Below are positions 45,359 through 59,084 of a DNA stretch of 64,000 nt, one piece after another. Within the stretch, counting starts at the first letter, position 1. Each line of letters opens with the position of its first letter. The DNA is from Arthrobacter pascens (GTDB taxonomy: Bacteria; Actinomycetota; Actinomycetes; Actinomycetales; Micrococcaceae), in assembly GCF_030816475.1 (NCBI RefSeq), contig NZ_JAUSXF010000001.1:4547428-4611427 (forward strand), in the 5' to 3' direction. Both the position numbers and the translations under genes were made by a program. The notes under the pieces are model-generated. The model saw only the letters and a program-made list of their open reading frames with translations. It did not search any database and had not been told where the DNA came from.

Positions 45359-46318
45359 TTACTTGTATACGCGGACCCAGTCGACCTGCATCTGCGAGGG
45401 TTTGGTAGCCGAGCCGTCCGGGAACCAATCCAGCTGTACTGTCTGTTTCATGGCGACCGCGGGCTGGTGCGCAGGGTTCGTGTCGGTGAAGGTCTTTACG
45501 CCGTCGATGTATCCGTTGATGGCAGCCGGAGTCCACTCAACTGCGTAGTTGTGCCACTGGGTGGTGTCGAGGGGAGTCGCCGTCGTGGTCTGGAAATCCT
45601 CTCCACCACAGGCGTAGTGCAGGAAGAACTTCATTAGGGTGGTGTCCTTGGTGCTCTCCGCATAGTCGATCTCGGGACAGTTCGGGGCAGAGCTGTTGCT
45701 GAGGATCAGGACGGGGTGGTACTGCGGGTCCCGTGCATTGGTTTTCATGCGGGTCTCCCAGCGGCCGTACCTTTGCTGCGAGAACTTTGCTGACATGCCG
45801 CCCGTAGTGCCTGCGGAGTCGCCGCTTACGGTTGCTACGCCGTTGGCGACCGACCATGCCTGGGGGCTGCGGATGCCTTTGCCTGCATGCCCCGCACTGT
45901 TATAAACACTCCATTTTGTGGAATCCGGTGCTCCGGTGTTGGAGAATTCATCTCCGGCCACGACAGGGCCCCAACCGAAGTTGGTAGCTGCCTGCGAACC
46001 GTCACCCGTCGTGGGTGCGGCCTGCTTGGCGACGGGCTGCACCGCGGGGGCAGCGGGTGCTGCCGGGGCCGGAGCGATGGCCGTTGACGGGTCTGTCGCG
46101 GCTGGAGCGGCAGTCTGGTCGCTGCTTGAAGCCGCCGGCTCCGGGGTTGCCGCGGCGGAGGACGTAACGGGTGCGGGAGCCGGGGCTGCACTGGATGGTG
46201 ATGACTTATGGCCAGCCTGGCTTGGGGCAGAGGCCGCATGTGTCGTGGCTGCGACGTCGCATGCCGTCAGGGACATAGCTCCTGCCATGGTGATTACGAT
46301 TGCTATTTTTTTGAACAA
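45359..46318 (-). CDS. GH16 beta-glucanase-like lipoprotein
   Basis: A 319-residue secreted protein. A signal peptide ends in the lipobox LTAC (C20), then comes an Ala/Pro/Ser-rich linker to about residue 110 and a GH16 domain to the end. The catalytic motif E-x-D-x-x-E is complete as E216-I-D-Y-A-E221 in CPEIDYAEST, preceded by YGRWETRMKTN and followed by WHNYAVEWTPAAINGYIDG. It should act outside the cell on beta-1,3/1,4-glucans or related polymers; the exact substrate is open. It is divergent from the first SGNH hydrolase, with 286 bases between that hold no other gene I can support. Confidence 0.9.
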   Translation of the reverse strand: MFKKIAIVITMAGAMSLTACDVAATTHAASAPSQAGHKSSPSSAAPAPAPVTSSAAATPEPAASSSDQTAAPAATDPSTAIAPAPAAPAAPAVQPVAKQAAPTTGDGSQAATNFGWGPVVAGDEFSNTGAPDSTKWSVYNSAGHAGKGIRSPQAWSVANGVATVSGDSAGTTGGMSAKFSQQRYGRWETRMKTNARDPQYHPVLILSNSSAPNCPEIDYAESTKDTTLMKFFLHYACGGEDFQTTTATPLDTTQWHNYAVEWTPAAINGYIDGVKTFTDTNPAHQPAVAMKQTVQLDWFPDGSATKPSQMQVDWVRVYK

Positions 46319-46604
46319 AATACCCCTCCGGGCTTAGGACTTGGGCAAACGACTGCCGCAACTGAGGCGATGACGACTGCGGAGAGCATCTTTCGGCCCC
46401 TTGGCGGGTCCGAGCAAGCAGGCGCCGCTGGGGCGCATCGGTGCCCGGCGTTCGGGCTGTCCGGGGCCCTGCATTGGGGCCAGCCGCTACGTTACCTGAT
46501 CGTGACCTTCTGTCGCAAAAATGTGACGTTTGACCCAAATCACCCCTCCGGTCCTGTTGCCTTCCGTTCACCTTCGCGTTTACTTCGGGGCTTAGGTTGG
46601 CCGG

Positions 46605-47450
46605 GTGTGCGCTGATTCTTTGCTTCCTTCGAGTGGGCGCCGTGTCTTTGTCGCACTCGGGGATTCATTCACCGAAGGCGTGGGGGACCGGGATGAACGC
46701 CTGCCCAACGGGGTCCGCGGCTGGGCCGACCGGGTGGCGGAGAAGCTGGCCAAGGCCCAGCCGGGCTGGAAATATGCCAACCTGGCCATCCGGAGCAAGC
46801 GGCTGAGGCACATCATGAGTGAGCAAGCTGACCTCGCGCTGGCCATGGAGCCCGCACTGGTAACCCTCTACGCCGGCGGGAATGACATCCTGGACCTGGG
46901 CACGGACGTGGCAGCGCTCATGGAGGACTACGAAGAACTGGTCGCGAGGCTGGCCGGGACGGGGGCCACTGTGGTTCTGTTCACGGGTTTCGACGTCAAG
47001 GTCTCGGCCCTCCTGGAGCCCCTGCGGAAACGGAACGCTTTCTACAATCACAGGGTCCGCGAAATCGCGGCGAAGTACGGGGCTGTGCTGGTGGACTATT
47101 GGTGCCTGGATGCCTTCCACGACCGGCGAATGTGGGATTCAGACCGGCTGCATATGTCCAAGGCAGGCCACAAATACCTTGCCGGGCAGGTGCTGGATCA
47201 ACTCGGAGTGCCGCACAAAATCCTGCCGAAGGAATGGGACCCGCCGGCCAGGCTCAGCCTGCGGGAGTGGGAAAGGCGGCAGCGGCGGTGGGTTCACGAT
47301 TGGGTCCTGCCCCTGTTCGGCCGCAAGATCAGGGGCGTCACGCTGGGGGATGCTTTAAGCCCGCGCTGGCCGGAACCGGTGAAGGTGCCGCGAAAGGGCG
47401 GCCTCAAAAAGGTGTCAGAAAAGGCCAGGGCCCAAGGCCGGGAGTGCTAG
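46605..47450 (+). CDS. SGNH/GDSL hydrolase (first paralogue)
   Basis: A 281-residue SGNH-fold esterase-like protein. Block I is VFVALGDSFTEGVGDRD (nucleophile Ser), block III LYAGGNDIL and block V DSDRLHMSKAGHKYLA with the Asp and His. No export signal is visible. A positively charged C-terminal part (RRQRRWVHDWVLPLFGRKIRG) is shared with the second paralogue at 48365. The GTG is six bases past TAGGTT (46593-46598), a leaderless layout. Its TAG stop shares CTAG with the convergent YciI-type gene. Substrate unknown. Confidence 0.87.
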   Translation: MCADSLLPSSGRRVFVALGDSFTEGVGDRDERLPNGVRGWADRVAEKLAKAQPGWKYANLAIRSKRLRHIMSEQADLALAMEPALVTLYAGGNDILDLGTDVAALMEDYEELVARLAGTGATVVLFTGFDVKVSALLEPLRKRNAFYNHRVREIAAKYGAVLVDYWCLDAFHDRRMWDSDRLHMSKAGHKYLAGQVLDQLGVPHKILPKEWDPPARLSLREWERRQRRWVHDWVLPLFGRKIRGVTLGDALSPRWPEPVKVPRKGGLKKVSEKARAQGREC

Positions 47451-47734
47451 GCGTCCAGGAGGTTTTCGAAGCCAGGTGCAACCCTGTTGGCGGCGAACTC
47501 GGTGACTTCGAAGTCCGCGACGCCGTTCACGTAGAAGGGGTCCTTGGCCAGGCTGGCGTCCAGTGTCATCCGATCTGCCCGGGACAGCAGCAGCCCGCCA
47601 GTCCGGGGGACTTTGCGTCCTGCGGCAACAAAAACGCCGTCGTCAAAAGCACCCTTCAGCCAGTCGACGTGGGCCTCCAGATGGAAGTCCACAATGTCCT
47701 CGGGCACCCTGTAGCTCAGCGAGACAACATACAT
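47447..47734 (-). CDS. YciI-family protein
   Basis: A 95-residue YCII-domain protein: MYVVSLSYRVPEDIVDFHLEAHVDWLKGAFDDGVFVAAG, then GGLLLSRADRMTLDASLAKDPFYVNGVADFEVTEF. The paired His/Asp (HLEAHVDWL) and the later Asp form the putative active site of this small ferredoxin-like fold. ATG 47734 lies seven bases past TAGTCT (47747-47742), so it is leaderless. It is divergent from the marR gene with a 72-base gap, so MarR probably controls it. Confidence 0.83.
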   Translation of the reverse strand: MYVVSLSYRVPEDIVDFHLEAHVDWLKGAFDDGVFVAAGRKVPRTGGLLLSRADRMTLDASLAKDPFYVNGVADFEVTEFAANRVAPGFENLLDA

Positions 47735-47741
47735 ACCGTTC

Positions 47742-47800
47742 AGACTACCCGGAGGGCGCGGGGTCACTTGAAAGGTCAAACACTTAAGCAAACCTAGAAT
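47742..47800. promoter_or_regulatory. Divergent leaderless promoters of yciI-type and marR-type genes
   Basis: The minus-strand -10 is TAGTCT (47747-47742) and the plus-strand -10 is TAGAAT (47795-47800); each is 6-7 bases from its start codon. Between them lies the palindrome TTGA-AAGG-TCAA (47768-47779), a possible MarR-type operator that could control both genes. Confidence 0.5.
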
Positions 47801-47806
47801 GTACGT

Positions 47807-48286
47807 ATGACCGAACCACGCTGGCTCAACGCCGATGAACGCCGTGCCTGGCTGGCCCTGCTGAGCATCAACACTATGCTTCCGGCGGCTCTGGATACCC
47901 AGCTGCACACGGCGGGCAAGGTGTCCCTGTTCGATTACAACGTCATGGCGATGCTGTCCGAAACCGAGGGGCGCTTCCTGCCCATGAGTGAACTCGCAGC
48001 CCGCACCAGCTCCTCGTTGTCCCGGCTCTCCCACGTGGTCACCAAGCTTGAGAAGCGCGGCTGGGTGGAGCGGCGCCCGCACCCCGGTGATGCGCGCGTC
48101 ACCACTGCGCACTTGTCCGACGCTGGCATGGCCACTTTGGTGTCACTCGCACCAGGGCACGTGGAAGCGGTCCGCACGAAGTTCCTCGATGCCCTGACGG
48201 CGCGGGATGTCTCGGACCTGGCACGGATCGGCGAGAAGATCGTGGCCCGGCTGGACGATGACCACTGGATCCTGCGCGAGAACTGA
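47807..48286 (+). CDS. MarR-family regulator
   Basis: A 159-residue winged-helix protein: dimerisation helices at both ends, recognition region MSELAARTSSSLSRLSHVVTKLEKRGWVERRPHPGDARVTTAHLSDAG. The Asp/Arg of the wing (DARVTTAHLSD) is conserved. The ATG is six bases past TAGAAT, so the transcript should be leaderless. The divergent YciI-type gene is its most likely target; the ligand is unknown. Confidence 0.9.
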   Translation: MTEPRWLNADERRAWLALLSINTMLPAALDTQLHTAGKVSLFDYNVMAMLSETEGRFLPMSELAARTSSSLSRLSHVVTKLEKRGWVERRPHPGDARVTTAHLSDAGMATLVSLAPGHVEAVRTKFLDALTARDVSDLARIGEKIVARLDDDHWILREN

Positions 48287-48364
48287 AGCCGTCACGCACC
48301 CTGTTCCCGACCCGGCCCGCCCCGGCACTTGGTTGCTCCCGGCAACGGATGACACACTGGCGCT

Positions 48365-49126
48365 ATGGATTTTTCAGCCCGGTACGTAGCCCTCGGCGAT
48401 TCCTTCACGGAGGGCGTTGGTGATGATGACCCCGCGCGCCCCAACGGTGTGCGCGGCTGGGCGGACCGTGTTGCCGAGCAGCTGGGGGCGGCGGATCCGG
48501 GCTTCGGCTACGCCAACCTCGCCATCCGCGGAAGGAAACTCCGCCGGATCATGGCTGAGCAGGTGGACGCCGCCGTCGAACTTAAGCCGACCCTGGTGAC
48601 AATTTACGCAGGAGCCAACGACATTCTGCGTCCGAAGATCGACATCGACGATCTCCTGGTGGAGTACGACGCCGGCATCCGGAAGCTGACCGCCACGGGC
48701 GCCACAGTGGTCATGTTCACCGGTTTTGACTCCCGCGGTTCCAAGATTTTCAGCACCACCCGAGGCCGCACCGCTATCTACAACGAGCTGGTCCGCGGCA
48801 TCGCCGGCGACCACAATGCCCTGCTGGTGGATTACTGGCGCTTCAGCGAGTACTACGACTGGGGCATGTGGGCCCAGGACCGGATGCACATGTCGGCCGC
48901 CGGGCATGCCAACATGGCCAAGCGCGTGCTGACCGTCCTGGAACACGATCACTCGATCGAGGTGCCGCCCATGACGCCGGTTCCCGAGCTGAGCCGCAGT
49001 GAAGCCATCCGCGCGAATGCCCGCTGGGTCCGCGATTTCGCCGCCCCATGGGTGGTCCGCAGGGTCACCGGCAAGTCCTCCGGGGACGGCCTCGCCCCGA
49101 GGTATGCCCAGCTGACCCGCCCCTAG
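48365..49126 (+). CDS. SGNH/GDSL hydrolase (second paralogue)
   Basis: A 253-residue SGNH hydrolase: YVALGDSFTEGVGDDDPARPNGVRGWADRVAEQLG, LVTIYAGANDIL, VVMFTGFDSRGSKIF and DRMHMSAAGHANMAKRVL. It is clearly a paralogue of the protein at 46605, with the same order of motifs and a similar tail (ANARWVRDFAAPWVVRRVTGK). The two flank the YciI/MarR pair. Its TAG stop and that of the convergent ApbE gene share the four bases CTAG. Substrate unknown. Confidence 0.88.
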   Translation: MDFSARYVALGDSFTEGVGDDDPARPNGVRGWADRVAEQLGAADPGFGYANLAIRGRKLRRIMAEQVDAAVELKPTLVTIYAGANDILRPKIDIDDLLVEYDAGIRKLTATGATVVMFTGFDSRGSKIFSTTRGRTAIYNELVRGIAGDHNALLVDYWRFSEYYDWGMWAQDRMHMSAAGHANMAKRVLTVLEHDHSIEVPPMTPVPELSRSEAIRANARWVRDFAAPWVVRRVTGKSSGDGLAPRYAQLTRP

Positions 49127-49971
49127 CTGCGGAAGCCCGGCGTCGCCAGCAGCTCCCCTTCCGCCGTCACGGCCAGCACGGATATGTCCCAGCCATCCGC
49201 AGCCCGGTCCAGCATTGGGGCGCCGCCGGCCACAATCGCTGTGGCCAGGACGTCGGCGGTCACCACGTCGGCGGCGGCTACGGACACCTGGACAAACTCC
49301 TCAGCGGCGCCCCGCTGCCGCCAGATGTGGTGGCCGCGTTCGGCGGATCCCGAGGTGGCCAGCGCCGCATGCCTTCTTCCGGCACCAAGGGCATACCCGG
49401 CCACCAGGGCGCGGCGGTCTGCGGGGTCAACGATGCCGGCTTGCCACGCCTTACTAGTTGGCGGCGTACTTCCAGGCTGCGTACTTCCCGGCAGTGGAGA
49501 ACCGCTGACTAACACGTCGCCGCCGGCGTTCAGACACCAGTGATGCAGTCCCAACGCCAGCAGCGACGTCCCCGCCTCACTGATGGCATGACCCTTCACC
49601 AGACCGGAAAGGTCCACCACGCCGTCGGGTCTTTTAGGAGTGAATGCCCCTTCGGTGCGGCGCCGCCAGTCCAGCGCGTCCGCATACAGCGTGCGCATGG
49701 CGGCGGAGGCGTTCTGGAGCAACAGCTCGCCGCGGGCCAGCCGGTTCGCTTCCGAATCAGGCCGGTACAGGCTGAACGTGTGGTCCAGTTCCTGGAAGAG
49801 GCTTTCGACGACGGCGGTAGCGGCAGCGAACTCGTCGTCGACCAGGTGCCCTCCCGGAGCCGGATCGCGTGGAAAGGCCAGGCTGATGACCGTGCCCATG
49901 CACCGGAACGTCCTGGCCTGCAAGGCAGGACGCTCCGCAGCTGGCCTGAGGCTGTCAGAGATGGGCGGCAT
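49123..49971 (-). CDS. apbE: FAD:protein FMN transferase (ApbE)
   Basis: A 282-residue ApbE-family flavin transferase, which attaches FMN to a Thr/Ser of a partner protein. Visible parts: FRCMGTVISLAF, ELDHTFSLYRPDSEANRLARGEL, FTPKRPDGVVDLSGLVKGHAISEAG, HHWCLNAGGDVLVSG and the metal-site region AAADVVTADVLATAIVAGG. The ATG at 49971 overlaps the last 17 bases of the FMN-binding protein gene. It is the third gene of the flavin operon and should modify the protein encoded just before it. Confidence 0.88.
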   Translation of the reverse strand: MPPISDSLRPAAERPALQARTFRCMGTVISLAFPRDPAPGGHLVDDEFAAATAVVESLFQELDHTFSLYRPDSEANRLARGELLLQNASAAMRTLYADALDWRRRTEGAFTPKRPDGVVDLSGLVKGHAISEAGTSLLALGLHHWCLNAGGDVLVSGSPLPGSTQPGSTPPTSKAWQAGIVDPADRRALVAGYALGAGRRHAALATSGSAERGHHIWRQRGAAEEFVQVSVAAADVVTADVLATAIVAGGAPMLDRAADGWDISVLAVTAEGELLATPGFRS

Positions 49972-50434
49972 CGATGGCTGCCTGGAGGGAGGTGAGATAC
50001 GCATCGCTGGTGACTGTGGCGCCGCTGATGGTCTGGACGTTTGCGGACTGGGCCGCCAGCGCTTCACTCCGCAGCAGGGGAGCGGCCCGGTTGCTGATCT
50101 GGACGGATTTGCGGTCGTCGTCGGTGAGGTGGAGCGCCTTCACATCGGTGATTGCGCCGGCTTTGACAGTGATCTGGACCTGGACGCTCCCGAACCTGGT
50201 CTGGACACTGGCGCCCGTGTATGTGCCGCCGGCCGCCGTCGAGGACTCTGAAGAGCCGGAGTCTGTGCTTCCGGTCCCCGAGGTACCGTCACCGGCGGCC
50301 GCCCCTCCGGTGGCTCCAACTGACATGGCCGCTACCGGAGCCTGGACCTCGGCCACTTGGGCGCCGGCCTGCCAGCCGGCCAGGAGGATGCCGGCCGATG
50401 CCAGCGCCGCTGAAACTGCTCCCCGGACGGTCAC
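49955..50434 (-). CDS. Exported FMN-binding domain protein
   Basis: A 159-residue protein: a hydrophobic export signal at about residues 5-28, a Gly/Ser/Thr-rich linker to about 70, then an FMN-binding domain (TYTGASVQTRFGSVQVQITVKAGAITDVKAL). The motif QTISGATVTS has S137-G-A-T140, where ApbE would join FMN to T140. The GTG start overlaps the TGA of the reductase gene. It should carry electrons on the outer face of the membrane between the reductase and another acceptor. Confidence 0.87.
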   Translation of the reverse strand: MTVRGAVSAALASAGILLAGWQAGAQVAEVQAPVAAMSVGATGGAAAGDGTSGTGSTDSGSSESSTAAGGTYTGASVQTRFGSVQVQITVKAGAITDVKALHLTDDDRKSVQISNRAAPLLRSEALAAQSANVQTISGATVTSDAYLTSLQAAIDAAHL

Positions 50435-51906
50435 CAGTCAAACCTTTCGTGATGGATCTGTTCCGCCCGGACGCCTGCGGTACGGGCGTCGGCGACGACA
50501 TTGCGGGCCCAACCGGCCGGACCGCAGACATAAACATCCGACTCCGAGATGTCCGGTGCGTAGGCTGCGAGTGTGTGGCCCCTGCGGACAGCCTCCTCAG
50601 GCAACCAGGTGTGCGGGTCCCCATCGACCCTGGGACCTGTCAGGTGGAAGAGCCTGGCGCCACGGTTCCGGCAGATTTCAAGGATTTCCACGCTGAGGTA
50701 CAGCTCCTGTTCGCTGTGTCCCCGAAGCAGGACGGTGGCGTTTCCAGGACTAAACGGTGTGCTTTCGAGCAGGGCACGCAGCGGGGTGATGCCGATTCCG
50801 GCTCCGATCATTACCACTTTGTCCCGGGTGCGGGCCGCCGTGCCGAATAGCCCGTAAGGTCCTTCCACAGCCACCTTTGTTCCGGGCCGCAGGCGGGCAA
50901 GCTGTGCCGATCCACGGCCCAGGTTCCGCACCGTTATCCGCAGGCCGCCCTCACCCTGAAGGCCGTGTGCAAGGGGTTCCGCCGACAGGCTGAAGGGATG
51001 CGGATGCCACCATAATCCCGGGGCAAGGAACCGCCAGACGAAGAACCTGCCCCCTGTGCCGGTAAGCCGGTCGAGCTGACGTCCCGACATCTCAATGTTC
51101 ACAACCCCTGGGGCCACCGTTTGAATCCGGCTGACGGTGAGCCGGTGCCGGTAGGTGGCCAGGACGGGCTGTAGCACGCGGAAAAAGAGCAGGGCCGTCC
51201 CGGTGGCAACGCAGATGGCCATCCAGTACCAGCGTTGCCACGTCCCTTCAGCGAAGACCGCTCCCACGCTGAACTGATGCGGGATCGAGGTGGCGACTGC
51301 GGCATACGTCAGCAGGTGCACGCCGTACCAGAACTCGTAGGGAAAACGCCGGCGTACGGCCACCAGGGAAGTGATGACCACAGCGAGGAACAGGGCCATC
51401 GAAATGAAGGCGAGCCACATATCAGGCACCTGGACCCACAGGGCAACCGATTCGCTGACGGGATCCAACCCCTCGGCCATTCCGTAGCCCACAGCTATCA
51501 GGAGTCCGTGGGCCAGCAGCAGGTAGAGGGACGGCTTGCCGAGTTTCCCGTGGAATTCCAGCGCCCGGTCGTGGCCGATGGTGCGGTCGATCAGCGGAAT
51601 CCGGGCCGCCAGAAGCAGCATCAGCAGGACCAGGTCCATTCCCGCCAGGCCGGCGACGATCCCCATTGCGGTAAACGCGGACGCGGCGGAATCGATGCCC
51701 CTTGCGCCGCCGTCGGCTAGCCAGAGCGCCAGTGAAGCCGCCACCGAACTCCAGGCCGTCACCGTCAGGGCATCAGAGCGGAGTCGCCGTCGGCGGTGCT
51801 GTGACGCAAAGTTGTGGGGCCCGGCGGGGATTGCGGGATATGTACGAACCTCCGGGCCGCCGGAGCGGCTATGTGCCGGAGGTGCCGGCATGAGCTGTGA
51901 GTTCAT
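50431..51906 (-). CDS. Ferric-reductase-like transmembrane flavoprotein
   Basis: A 491-residue protein with an N-terminal membrane domain of about six helices (residues about 45-250; FHGKLGKPSLYLLLAHGLLIAVGY and FWYGVHLLTYAAVATSIPHQF supply haem-ligand His) and a C-terminal cytoplasmic part with a ferredoxin-reductase FAD barrel (WWHPHPFSLSAEP, RITVRNLGRGSAQLARL) and an NAD(P) domain (KVVMIGAGIGITPLRALLE, VYVCGPAGW). It would pass electrons from NAD(P)H through FAD and haem across the membrane. The first gene of the flavin operon; ATG 51891 is an alternative start. Confidence 0.88.
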   Translation of the reverse strand: MNSQLMPAPPAHSRSGGPEVRTYPAIPAGPHNFASQHRRRRLRSDALTVTAWSSVAASLALWLADGGARGIDSAASAFTAMGIVAGLAGMDLVLLMLLLAARIPLIDRTIGHDRALEFHGKLGKPSLYLLLAHGLLIAVGYGMAEGLDPVSESVALWVQVPDMWLAFISMALFLAVVITSLVAVRRRFPYEFWYGVHLLTYAAVATSIPHQFSVGAVFAEGTWQRWYWMAICVATGTALLFFRVLQPVLATYRHRLTVSRIQTVAPGVVNIEMSGRQLDRLTGTGGRFFVWRFLAPGLWWHPHPFSLSAEPLAHGLQGEGGLRITVRNLGRGSAQLARLRPGTKVAVEGPYGLFGTAARTRDKVVMIGAGIGITPLRALLESTPFSPGNATVLLRGHSEQELYLSVEILEICRNRGARLFHLTGPRVDGDPHTWLPEEAVRRGHTLAAYAPDISESDVYVCGPAGWARNVVADARTAGVRAEQIHHERFDW

Positions 51907-52246
51907 GCTTCAAAGATCTGCCGTGAAGCTTTCATTCTGCTGTGAAGCGACAGGTGCATTCGCTATGACTTCTGCAGAACAGGTCGATTGCGATGATACA
52001 GGCGCTTATTCACCCGTGGACGCCGGATTGGTCTTTAATTGCCCGAACTCGTAGACTTGGTAGGCGCTAAGTGCGCGGAGCGTGCGCAATTGCTCCGGTG
52101 GCCCGGTAATTTTCTCCAGGGTAGCCGGTAGTTAGGGGCTCAAGTTGCGTGACTAACCGTTCACCCTGATCACTTTGGGTCGCACTTGGACGCATGATCC
52201 AGCAGCAGATATGCGGATCATTACTTTCAATTTTTGAGGAGAAGTC
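51907..52246. other. Intergenic region before the ribosomal protein genes
   Basis: These 340 bases hold no gene I can support. They contain the promoter side of the ferric-reductase operon, with a direct repeat GTGAAGC (51920-51926, 51941-51947), a hairpin CGGAGC/GCTCCG (52077-52098), and the upstream region of rpmB. No clear Zur box and no tRNA are seen. Confidence 0.5.
52194..52221 (+). promoter_or_regulatory. Inverted repeat upstream of rpmB
   Basis: ATGATCC (52194-52200) and GGATCAT (52215-52221) form a perfect 7-base inverted repeat with a 14-base spacer, ending 25 bases before the rpmB start. It could be an operator or an RNA hairpin; nothing more can be said from sequence. Confidence 0.4.
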
Positions 52247-52483
52247 ATGGCAGCACACTGCCAAGTGACCGGAGCCGAGCCGGGCTTTGGGCACAGCATT
52301 TCGCACTCGCACCGCCGCAACAAGCGCCGGTTCGACCCGAACATCCAGAAGAAGCGCTACTGGGTTCCGTCCCTGCGCCGTAATGTCACCCTGCAGGTCT
52401 CTGCAAAGGGCATCAAGACCATCGACGTACGCGGCATCGACGTAGTCGTCGCCTCCATCCTTGCTCGGGGAGTGAAGCTCTAA
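52247..52483 (+). CDS. rpmB: 50S ribosomal protein L28
   Basis: A 78-residue L28: [60 protein letters not shown]. Only one Cys is present, so this is the zinc-free (C-minus) form. The ATG follows GAGGAGA. Its TAA overlaps the rpmG start by one base (TAATG). Confidence 0.95.
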   Translation: MAAHCQVTGAEPGFGHSISHSHRRNKRRFDPNIQKKRYWVPSLRRNVTLQVSAKGIKTIDVRGIDVVVASILARGVKL

Positions 52484-52650
52484 TGGCTAAGGACAAAGAC
52501 GTACGTCCGATCATCAAGCTCAAGTCGACTGCGGGCACGGGTTACACCTACGTAACCCGCAAGAACCGTCGTAACGATCCGGACCGCATGGTCCTGAAGA
52601 AGTACGATCCCAAGATCCGCCAGCACGTCGAATTCCGAGAGGAGCGCTAA
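52483..52650 (+). CDS. rpmG: 50S ribosomal protein L33
   Basis: A 55-residue L33 reading [20 protein letters not shown], then [35 protein letters not shown]. It has no Cys pairs, so it is the zinc-free form. It starts inside the rpmB stop and ends three bases before rpsN, in a tight operon. Confidence 0.95.
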   Translation: MAKDKDVRPIIKLKSTAGTGYTYVTRKNRRNDPDRMVLKKYDPKIRQHVEFREER

Positions 52651-52653
52651 ACC

Positions 52654-52959
52654 ATGGCTAAGAAGTCCAAGATTGCTCGCAACGAGCAGCGCAAGGTCAT
52701 CGTTGAGCGTTACGCTGCAAAGCGCCTCGAACTGAAGAAGACCCTCGTCGATGCCAACGCTACCGACGAAGCACGCGAAGCTGCACGCCTCGGCCTGCAG
52801 AAGCTGCCCCGCAACGCGTCCCCGATCCGTCTGCGTAACCGCGACATCATCGACGGCCGTCCCCGCGGTACCTTCCAGAAGTTCGGTATCTCCCGTGTCC
52901 GCTTCCGCGACATGGCGCACCGCGGTGAGCTCCCGGGCATCACCAAGTCTTCCTGGTAA
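52654..52959 (+). CDS. rpsN: 30S ribosomal protein S14, long zinc-free form
   Basis: A 101-residue S14: [31 protein letters not shown], then [49 protein letters not shown]. The length of about 100 residues and the lack of a CxxC...CxxC ribbon mark the long, zinc-independent type. Grouping of C-minus L28, L33 and S14 is the set that actinobacteria often induce under zinc shortage through Zur; here no clear Zur box is seen, so such control is only a possibility. Confidence 0.95.
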   Translation: MAKKSKIARNEQRKVIVERYAAKRLELKKTLVDANATDEAREAARLGLQKLPRNASPIRLRNRDIIDGRPRGTFQKFGISRVRFRDMAHRGELPGITKSSW

Positions 52960-52986
52960 TTCAGCACTGCTGATTCCAGCTGCTTG

Positions 52987-53029
52987 AGAAGGGCCGGCAA
53001 CCATGTGGTTGCCGGCCCTTCTGCTTTTA
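52987..53029 (+). terminator. Strong terminator after rpsN
   Basis: Perfect 16-base arms AGAAGGGCCGGCAACC (52987-53002) and its complement (53007-53022) with the loop ATGT, followed by GCTTTTAA. Confidence 0.93.
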
Positions 53030-53176
53030 ATCGCTGCCGTCCGGCAAGTGCCCTCACGCGGGTTGGATGTAAGCCAGCACACAGAGGTGAAGTACGACGG
53101 CGGACGGCCGGCAGGGTGCCTGGATGGGCGATCCTGACGCGGAATCACGGGCTTGCAGACCCCTCTCAGGCCGGAT

Positions 53177-53205
53177 TTGCGGTGGGGGTTGAGTGGGTGT
53201 ATTGT
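53177..53205 (+). promoter_or_regulatory. rRNA operon promoter
   Basis: TTGCGG (53177-53182) and TATTGT (53200-53205) are 17 bases apart, followed by a T-run and the discriminator AAGTCGCCG. The same boxes and spacing recur at 63817-63845. Confidence 0.75.
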
Positions 53206-53623
53206 TTTTTAAGTCGCCGCGAGGGAGACAGCGAAGAGCTGGTTACCCCGGGCGGCCAAACCCCCAAAATAAAGACCAAATTCTGGTAGCTCATTAGAGC
53301 GCCTCGATTCGGTGGGGCCGGCTCTCCTGCCGGTGCCGATCCTGAGACACGGATTTGCATCGTGAAGGCGAACCGGGTAAGTTTGAAAAGTTGCTCCGGA
53401 GCGATCCATGGCTGGTTTTTGGTTGTGGTGGTGTCGGATGTGTCTGTTGTTTGAGAACTCAATAGTGTGCCAAGTTTGTTGATACCAATTGTTTTTTGAT
53501 TGGTTGTTTTGGCCGGGTCCGCCACCTCGTGGTTGGGTCTGGTTTTTACAGCTGGTTTCAAATTTTTGCAGTGTGGTTGCCGCGTTTTCCCGTGGTTTCC
53601 ATGTTGTTTTCGTTTTTGTTTTA
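53206..53623 (+). other. 16S rRNA leader with processing stem
   Basis: About 410 bases with no gene. TTGTTTGAGAACTCAATAGTG (from 53448) is a leader element seen before both 16S and 23S. CAATAGTGTGCCAA (53460-53473) pairs with TTGGCACACTGTTG (55375-55388) in the spacer, with one G-U pair, so it forms the RNase III stem around 16S. Confidence 0.7.
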
Positions 53624-58849
<5,226 letters not shown>

Positions 58850-59084
58850 ACACACCACCCCGCAAACGAACTTCAAAAGCGTTTGCAACCAGGGGCTGGT
58901 AAAAAGAAACAAGACTGCTTGCGTCCACTATGTGGTTCCCAAACAACAAACCAAACCGGTTAGTTGCAGGGAACAAAACCACAACTACATAACAACACCA
59001 CAACTGCCCCTTAACACGGGCACGAATGTTGTAACCACAAGATTTCCCCACCCCGCGGCACAGCCAACGGGTCCGGGTACAAGG
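58850..59084 (+). other. 23S-5S spacer
   Basis: 235 bases with no gene. 58917-58944 pairs with 55547-55574 to close the RNase III stem around 23S. A hairpin GCAAACG...CGTTTGC lies at 58862-58886. Confidence 0.7.

Noticed and set aside
52140..52246. A Zur box upstream of rpmB
   Set aside because: No A/T-rich palindrome of the Zur type is present; the GGATCAT repeat does not match.
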